64,000 nt of DNA, taken from Sambucus nigra. Lineage: Eukaryota; Streptophyta; Magnoliopsida; Dipsacales; Adoxaceae. The translations under genes and the position numbers were made by a program. Below the pieces are notes generated by a model, which had not been told where the DNA came from, did not search any database, and saw only the letters and a program-made list of their open reading frames with translations. Below, piece by piece: positions 58,419 to 64,000 of the stretch (positions are counted from its first letter, which is position 1; each line of letters starts with the position of its first letter). The stretch spans positions 528,409,755-528,473,754 of the forward strand of contig OX422215.1 of assembly GCA_949130495.1 (NCBI GenBank), read 5' to 3'.

Positions 58419-61408
58419 TGTAATATCCCGTATTTTTATGGCTTTTAATTATGAGGTTAATTAAATGGAATTGCTTTTAATATGGCATTTAATAAATTAT
58501 TTAGAATAATTAGTTGGAAATTAATTCGGATTTAAATGCTAGCGGGACGGGAGTTAGTATTTGGTTATTAATATGTTGTTGAATATTATTGAGTGATTAT
58601 GGTAATATGTGATCATGGGATTTATTAAAAATTTCGTGAGTTAGAAATACGGTAGTTTCGGTAATTTAGTTGGGACACGCGTGTCAGTCGTGTCAGGACC
58701 CAATTTAATGAATTTAAAAGTATTTTATTTTTATGTCATCCATATGAATTTTTTGAGTGCACCAACGTGTTCGGAAGATTAGAGATAGTCAAAAAACACT
58801 AGCCGAGAGTTTAGTTTGAGTCCCGGGGCATTTTTAGGCCTAACCGGCAACCCGGGAGGGTATTTTGGTAATTTTAAAAATTAAGGAATTAAGACCCACG
58901 AATTTTAGTGTTTAATTATGTATTATTGGAAAGGCCATTAGGGACATTATCAGCTAAAAATAAAGAGGTGGGCTACGTGAGTTAGAGGAGAGGTTACAAA
59001 AAGTCCCCAAACCAAAACCACCACCCACCACCACCAATTTGGACGGAATTGTGACCGAAAAGAAGAGAGGACCAGCCCTTGAACAACAGCAACGGATCAG
59101 AACATCAGATTTACAGGCAAGTGGTTTATCTTGCAAAGATTCAAAGCACATAGTTTACATGTGTTTATAGATTTGAAGATTTATCATGAATAATGAAAAT
59201 TGAATGGTTTAAATCATAATCTGGGTAGGACTTACATGTAGGTTTATGTTGGAGATGATAACAACTACGAATTTATGATTGATGGGTAGAAAATTGTGAA
59301 ATTTGAAGGGATTATGGGGTTTTCTTGAAGAAATAGGAAAACTAGGTTTTATATGATTTTTGGGTATTTTGATCCAAGAAAGTCATGTTATATGTTGATT
59401 TGATGAATGTAAAATGTGAGGAATGAAGAAAACATGTTAGTAGATGATTAGTATATTCATATGTGGGGTTTGGACGTTAGAATGAAGATTTAGAGGTGTA
59501 AAAAGTTGATAACTCGTAACTGTTAAGGATTTCTGGGTTGATACCTGCTTGATCGATCGATCGACTCAAGAATGTCGATCGATCGATGGTTCGATCAATC
59601 GACCCCTTTTTATCGATCGATCGACCCCTGTTGTATTTTGGCAATTGTTTCTCTTTAAGGTTTAATGATTATTTCCAAAGCAATTGTTGGTTATTAGGGA
59701 GATTAATATGATATTTTGGGACTTAATTAAATTCAATAGGGCCTTAGTTATTATCGGAGAATGCTATAACTTATGGGATTGATTGGTGCCTACGAGGGTC
59801 TACCGAGTGAGGTACATTTAGAAAACGTTCGAATTGGAACTATGTTGAGAATTGAGGATGATGTAATGTTAAGGGCGGTAACGAAGGGACTTTAAGTACT
59901 GAGATAACATTTGAAATTAATAAGAAACCTAGTAACCTTTTGAGAAAGGTCTAAGTACCCAAATTGATACGACGAGAGAGTTATCAAACGAAATATATAT
60001 TATGTGTAATGTTTGGGGGAAACTTGCTACGTACGAGATTAACTAGATGAAATGTGTGAACATCTATATTGATATATGATTACTTAGGTTGTGTGAATGC
60101 CTAGTGTATGGATTTCTTATGTGTATGACATACCTACCATACTTGCTATCACCGGAGGTTAGTTTTATTCTGGAAAAGGACCCTCTTATCCTTGTGTGCC
60201 TTCGGGGGGATTTAGACTGGTACCTTACGGACATAGTACTGTGAATGACTTATTTGTGAGTTGATAAGTAAGCTTACCTTGGGAGCGTAGGTATGTGCGA
60301 GACCCATGGATATGTGAACTATGTTCGCCTCCAATATGTGTGATTTGTATTTAACGGTTTCTGAGAGATTCAGAACACGTGATCCTTACGTACGTGATGC
60401 ACATGGATTCGATAGCAGAGTATGCGTGCATCGCAGCTTAGCCTAGGGGTGCCATATATGTATTTATGTACTGAGAGTGATGTACTTATGTATTTGTGAT
60501 GGGTTCATTGTTTCTTAGTAGATGTGAATGACTAAGATATTCGAATGGGTTAAAAAATGAGAATTTAAATAATACTTGATATAAGTAATTTAACGAATGT
60601 GAACATGGGTTATAAATATGTCTTATTTGGGGGTTATGTGTAGATACTCTATGTTAGAATGCGAAGGCAGGAGTGGTGGCATAACTAGGATGGGTTAAAG
60701 GCATACGTTAGGCGTGCACAGTAGTTGAGAGGTAAGAAACGCATGTGAGAGTACGCAAATAACGTGTTTATAATATGTGATGTTTAATTGTACTTTGAGT
60801 CACTTGCTAAACTTTCAAACTGTTTCCACATCGGGCTCTGGCCCGTTTTCCTCCAAATCTATTTTTGTTTTGTAAAAACATTTTAGGTGCCCAGCCACAG
60901 GGAAGCCAAGCATAGGAGTTCCATTCTGATGATGTGTTGGAGCTGCTGTGGAAGTTACATGATCTTGGTAGTAGACACTATCATTTTATTCTTGATTCCT
61001 TCAGAGTCAATTGTACCAGTTAGGGAATTTTGCCCATTCTTACATAGAGGCTGTAGGTGTAGACTTTCATTATTTCAGTTTTTGGTTCATTATTTAATCA
61101 GACTCTTGTATTGGGACACTATTTACTCTGGCATTTTTATTTTCGGAGTGTTTACTCCAGACTTATTTAATTTCATCTCGTTGAGCATTTATATGAGATT
61201 GGTTATGCGATTGATGGTTTATTAAATAAATTATCGTTTAAGTGTTGGCTTAGTTAACAAAATTTGGCATCCCTCTTTTTAAATATTTGGTTTCTAGTAA
61301 TTAATTAAATGTTTTTCGACAGTGATGCTAAGACTGAACCAACTTGATATTCTGTATTAATTTAATAAAGGAGTAGCTACCCGGTATTTAATTAATCGGG
61401 GTGTCACA
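58419..61408 (+). mobile_element. 3' LTR of the 14 kb element, 2990 bp
   Basis: It runs from TGTAATATCCCG to GGGGTGTCACA and is uninterrupted. It shows the empty site of the reverse solo LTR and an expanded CGAT cluster (59546-59632). Its 112-codon frame at 60887-61225 parallels 53415-53753. Confidence 0.88.
59546..59632 (+). repeat. Expanded GATCGATC palindromic cluster in the 3' LTR
   Basis: Same position as 52072-52135 but with an extra CGATCGATCGATGGTTCGAT segment of about 24 bp. Confidence 0.85.
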
Positions 61409-62244
61409 AAAGCCTTAACACTATTCTTCTATTTAACCATTCCTTCAAAGTGTCCACACCGAAATCCTTCCACGATACTCATCCACAACACATGTGCACG
61501 AGTGCCTCGATGTCCACTGATACAACTTTGGCAACCATTTACAATTCGTAACATGACCTTCACCGTTTCTTCATCGCAAAACTCAACGAACAATGTTTAA
61601 TAGGGATGAACAGACTCCAGATGGTGCAAATAAAATCTCTATAGCAATTGTATATAAAATCTCGGATCTTTTTAAACACTAAGTATGGTTTTAGTCTTTG
61701 AAAACCTTAGAAAACTTATGCAGAAAAATTAAACTGTTCTAAACTGTATTTTAGTTCTGCACACTTACGAAATTCTGAGAGAAAAACTCTTTAAATAAAA
61801 ATTTAAAGTCGGCAAGTCGTTCTAACGAGATACCCATGTCATTTAAATGACTAAGACATGTCGTTTGAACTACTTAAACAAAAGTCAGTGTTTCATATGA
61901 CGCTAAACATTAGATAAACTCAGAAGAAATGATTTAAAACATTTTAAAATCATTTTAAAATATAGTTTTCATCCTTTAAAACTCTTTTCAAACTCTATAA
62001 ACATAATTCATTCATACCTGAAAGATATTAAGAATGCAATCTGAATGAAGAAGTGAAACGCGCACCAATAAAATTCGGCATGATATAGCTTTGAAGCTTA
62101 GCCGCTACGTCTTCTAAAAACAAGCACGTCATAGACTTTGTTGGTATCGTGACAATATAAAAATCTATCTATGAAGCAAACAAGTTTTGTTCTGGGAATA
62201 AGTATTACATACAAATAGACTCAATTGGAAATTTTGTCCTTATA
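61409..62244 (-). mobile_element. 5' LTR of the SIRE-like element, right segment
   Basis: It resumes the SIRE-like LTR, colinear with about 36190-37048, and ends GTCCTTATA. It includes the CGTTCTAACGAG and CGTTTGAAC phrase (61818-61870). Confidence 0.87.
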
Positions 62245-64000
62245 GGGATATATGTTAACAATGCAAGTAAAAATAGCTAATCTACCCACAACTAAGCCAC
62301 CCCAATTGTTTATGTCCAATTATTCCAATTCATCATCTAATTATATTAAGGCTACTAATTCCATTTACATAATTTAATTAATTTTTTTCTACTCCATTTA
62401 TTTATGCGACACCAGTGTAACTGGTTCACTCCTTTACGAGTCCAGCATATATTGCTGGCGTGCCAAATTCTATACACCACACAACATTCGCGTCACTATA
62501 GCCAGTTCGCCCCTATTCTGTCAGCCCTGCACATATTGTTGATGCCAGCACACATCCATGTCTCTATAGCCAGTTCACCCCTTATTGTTAGCCCTCTTTA
62601 TATTGGCGACGTAAATTCATTTTAATACTCGTTTATTATGTTAGGTATTAATTCTCAATTTTCTCAAGTCCTCTTATTTTCTATTAGCCCCACCCTCTAA
62701 TCAAGCATAAATGCTCAAACCACCCCTAGTCCCATACCAAAAGGTCTAAAAAATGCCAATATATCATAACATATCATTTAGGAAGAATACTTACCAAAAT
62801 AACTACCTAGCCTCGCACCTAGGCTAATGATCCAACAAAAATAGCGTAAAATTCAGCCCCCCTCCAGAGTCGTCCCTCCTTTAAAATATACACTATCTAG
62901 TCCTATACCTAGAAAGTGTTACCAACGACTAAGGCCTACCTACTAGTCCCATACTTAGCAAGCAACCTAAAAATAAGGTGAGAGCGCTAACTACCCCAAC
63001 AATCCCGTCATCCCCGCGGTGTCAATTATTTGTAACATAACAAATCACATATGGCCTATTCTCAACTTATCACAAAAATTCTTTAAATTCATAGCAAGAT
63101 CACTATTTATCCAATTTATGACCATTTAATTAATATTAATTAGGCAATTCGTTTTCTCGTCGATTTATTGAATTTCTATTCACATGCATATTTTTGGGAG
63201 CATAAAACAATAAATCTCTATTCTATAAGATGCACAAAAATAACGTGATTTTTTATACCAAAATCAATTTATAACATCCCTACAATTTATTCTACACGCG
63301 AACATCATAAATTCTAACGGAATTCCAACCTCCAATCTAAGCAATGCAAAGGCTTTAAGTCTTAAATCTTATTAAAGATTTGAATAAAAACAATCCCAAA
63401 TTTAGTTTCACTTTTCCTAATTAGTCTCTCTAATTTATTTTAAGAAAATAATATATATTAGTGCTTAGGCAACATTTAAAATACATATACTAAAGGGGAC
63501 CAATAGAAGTACTCATGCCTGTAAAAAGTCATCTTGCAAATTTTATTCCACGGTTGCATTTCTCTCATGAAAATAGTAAAGACACCTTCTTAGTTGTTCT
63601 TGAGAAAACTTGATTTAGATCTTGAAAACATAGGTCGAAAGTTGTGCTTAATGGGGCTTAGGTTTTGTAGATGAGAGGAGATAATAATTTGGGAGGCTAC
63701 TGCTTGTTGAAAAGGGTTAAAAGTGTTTTAAAAAGTCTAATACCATCCATTATATAAAGGATTTAAAGAAAGAGTCTTGATCAAACACAAACACAAAAAA
63801 ATACATTATAAACGATCGGACGGTCGAAATTGGCTAAAATTTTGATATATTGCAGCTGATGGCAAGATGAAGCTTCTGTAAAAAATTTAGCTCGATCGGA
63901 CGATTGAATTTTTTTCATCTTAGTTCGGATCCTCACCCGATTTTTATATAAAAAGTTACAATTTTTTAGTCCCGATTTAAATTCCACTTAAAACCTTATT
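62245..64000 (-). mobile_element. LTR-C of the tandem array, right segment (cut by window end)
   Basis: It resumes at GGGATATATGTTAAC and is colinear with LTR-A 16256 to about 17990. About 120 bp of the LTR should remain beyond the window. The rest of the hAT transposase exon or another array unit is expected there. Confidence 0.85.

Larger units (their letters stand above)
47372..61408 (+). mobile_element. Tekay/Del-like non-autonomous element, 14.0 kb
   Basis: Long direct LTRs (47372-53936 including an insertion, and 58419-61408) enclose 4.5 kb without recognisable gag or pol. It starts TATAATACCCCG (the right copy has TGTAATATCCCG) and ends GGGGTGTCACA. Flanks caagc (47367-47371) and aaagc (61409-61413) are a duplication with one change. 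The LTR termini, tRNA-Met-like primer site and AATTTCGGGACCAAATTCC plus AGGGGGGAAGTA 3' end are Tekay/Del traits. Confidence 0.85.
35894..62244 (-). mobile_element. SIRE-like Ty1/copia element, minus strand, with nested insertions
   Basis: Two homologous LTRs (35894-37048 and 47073-47371 + 61409-62244) enclose a minus-strand internal region. Perfect target duplication gggat lies at 35889-35893 and 62245-62249, and LTR-A preserves the unfilled site. On the minus strand the order is 5' LTR, tRNA-Met primer site, gag, (pol replaced by Tork-like pieces), AAAAAGGGGGGAGAG-type 3' tail, purine tract, 3' LTR. The 5' LTR is split by the 14 kb element. Confidence 0.88.

Overview
This window is repeat-rich nuclear DNA of a flowering plant. 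The evidence is plant-specific retrotransposon lineages (Athila, Tat, Tekay/Del, SIRE and Tork types), a hAT transposon with a BED zinc finger, MITEs, and AT-rich sequence with many microsatellites. The retroelement mix would fit a eudicot with a large genome, but the species cannot be read from it. I see no intact host gene, tRNA, rRNA or CRISPR array. Every recognisable coding stretch is transposon-derived and broken by stops, frameshifts or insertions. All homology statements are by eye.

Left arm (1-13973). Positions 1-4240 are the 3' half of an Athila-type Ty3/gypsy element: reverse transcriptase, RNase H and integrase, then a plant-transposon-protein ORF and a purine tract. LTR-like sequence follows and is interrupted by a Tekay-like solo LTR (5666-6958, perfect target duplication taatc). 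A second gypsy purine tract and 3' LTR lie at 7116-8690. A minus-strand copia LTR lies at 9095-10196. A Tat-type gypsy element then begins (LTR end 10647, PBS 10654, decayed gag 12058-13810). Its leader holds a solo copia LTR (10706-11895, perfect duplication gtttc).

Nested core (13974-64000). A hAT transposon enters the Tat element at 13974. Its BED-finger exon is cut at 15687 by a minus-strand Tekay-like non-autonomous retrotransposon present as a tandem array: LTR-A, internal 1, LTR-B, internal 2, LTR-C. Each unit was later interrupted. Internal 1 carries two fold-back MITEs. LTR-B carries a 7.6 kb Athila-primed gag-only element (19699-27302). Internal 2 carries a 5.1 kb Tat-like gag-only element (30141-35258, duplication gataa). 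LTR-C carries a SIRE-like copia element (35894-62244, duplication gggat). The SIRE element has kept gag, but its pol interval is filled by rearranged and inverted Tork-like copia pieces. Its right LTR is split by a 14 kb Tekay-like element with 3 kb LTRs and no recognisable genes (47372-61408). The left LTR of that element holds a reverse-oriented 3.55 kb solo LTR (48108-51660).

The uninterrupted sister copies act as internal empty-site controls, so most junctions can be placed to the base. Relative insertion order is: Tat element, hAT, Tekay-like array, SIRE-like element, 14 kb element, solo LTR. That is at least six levels. No genes cooperate here in a host pathway. The interest lies in how non-autonomous elements form, how tandem arrays and satellites arise inside LTR elements, and how insertions layer.
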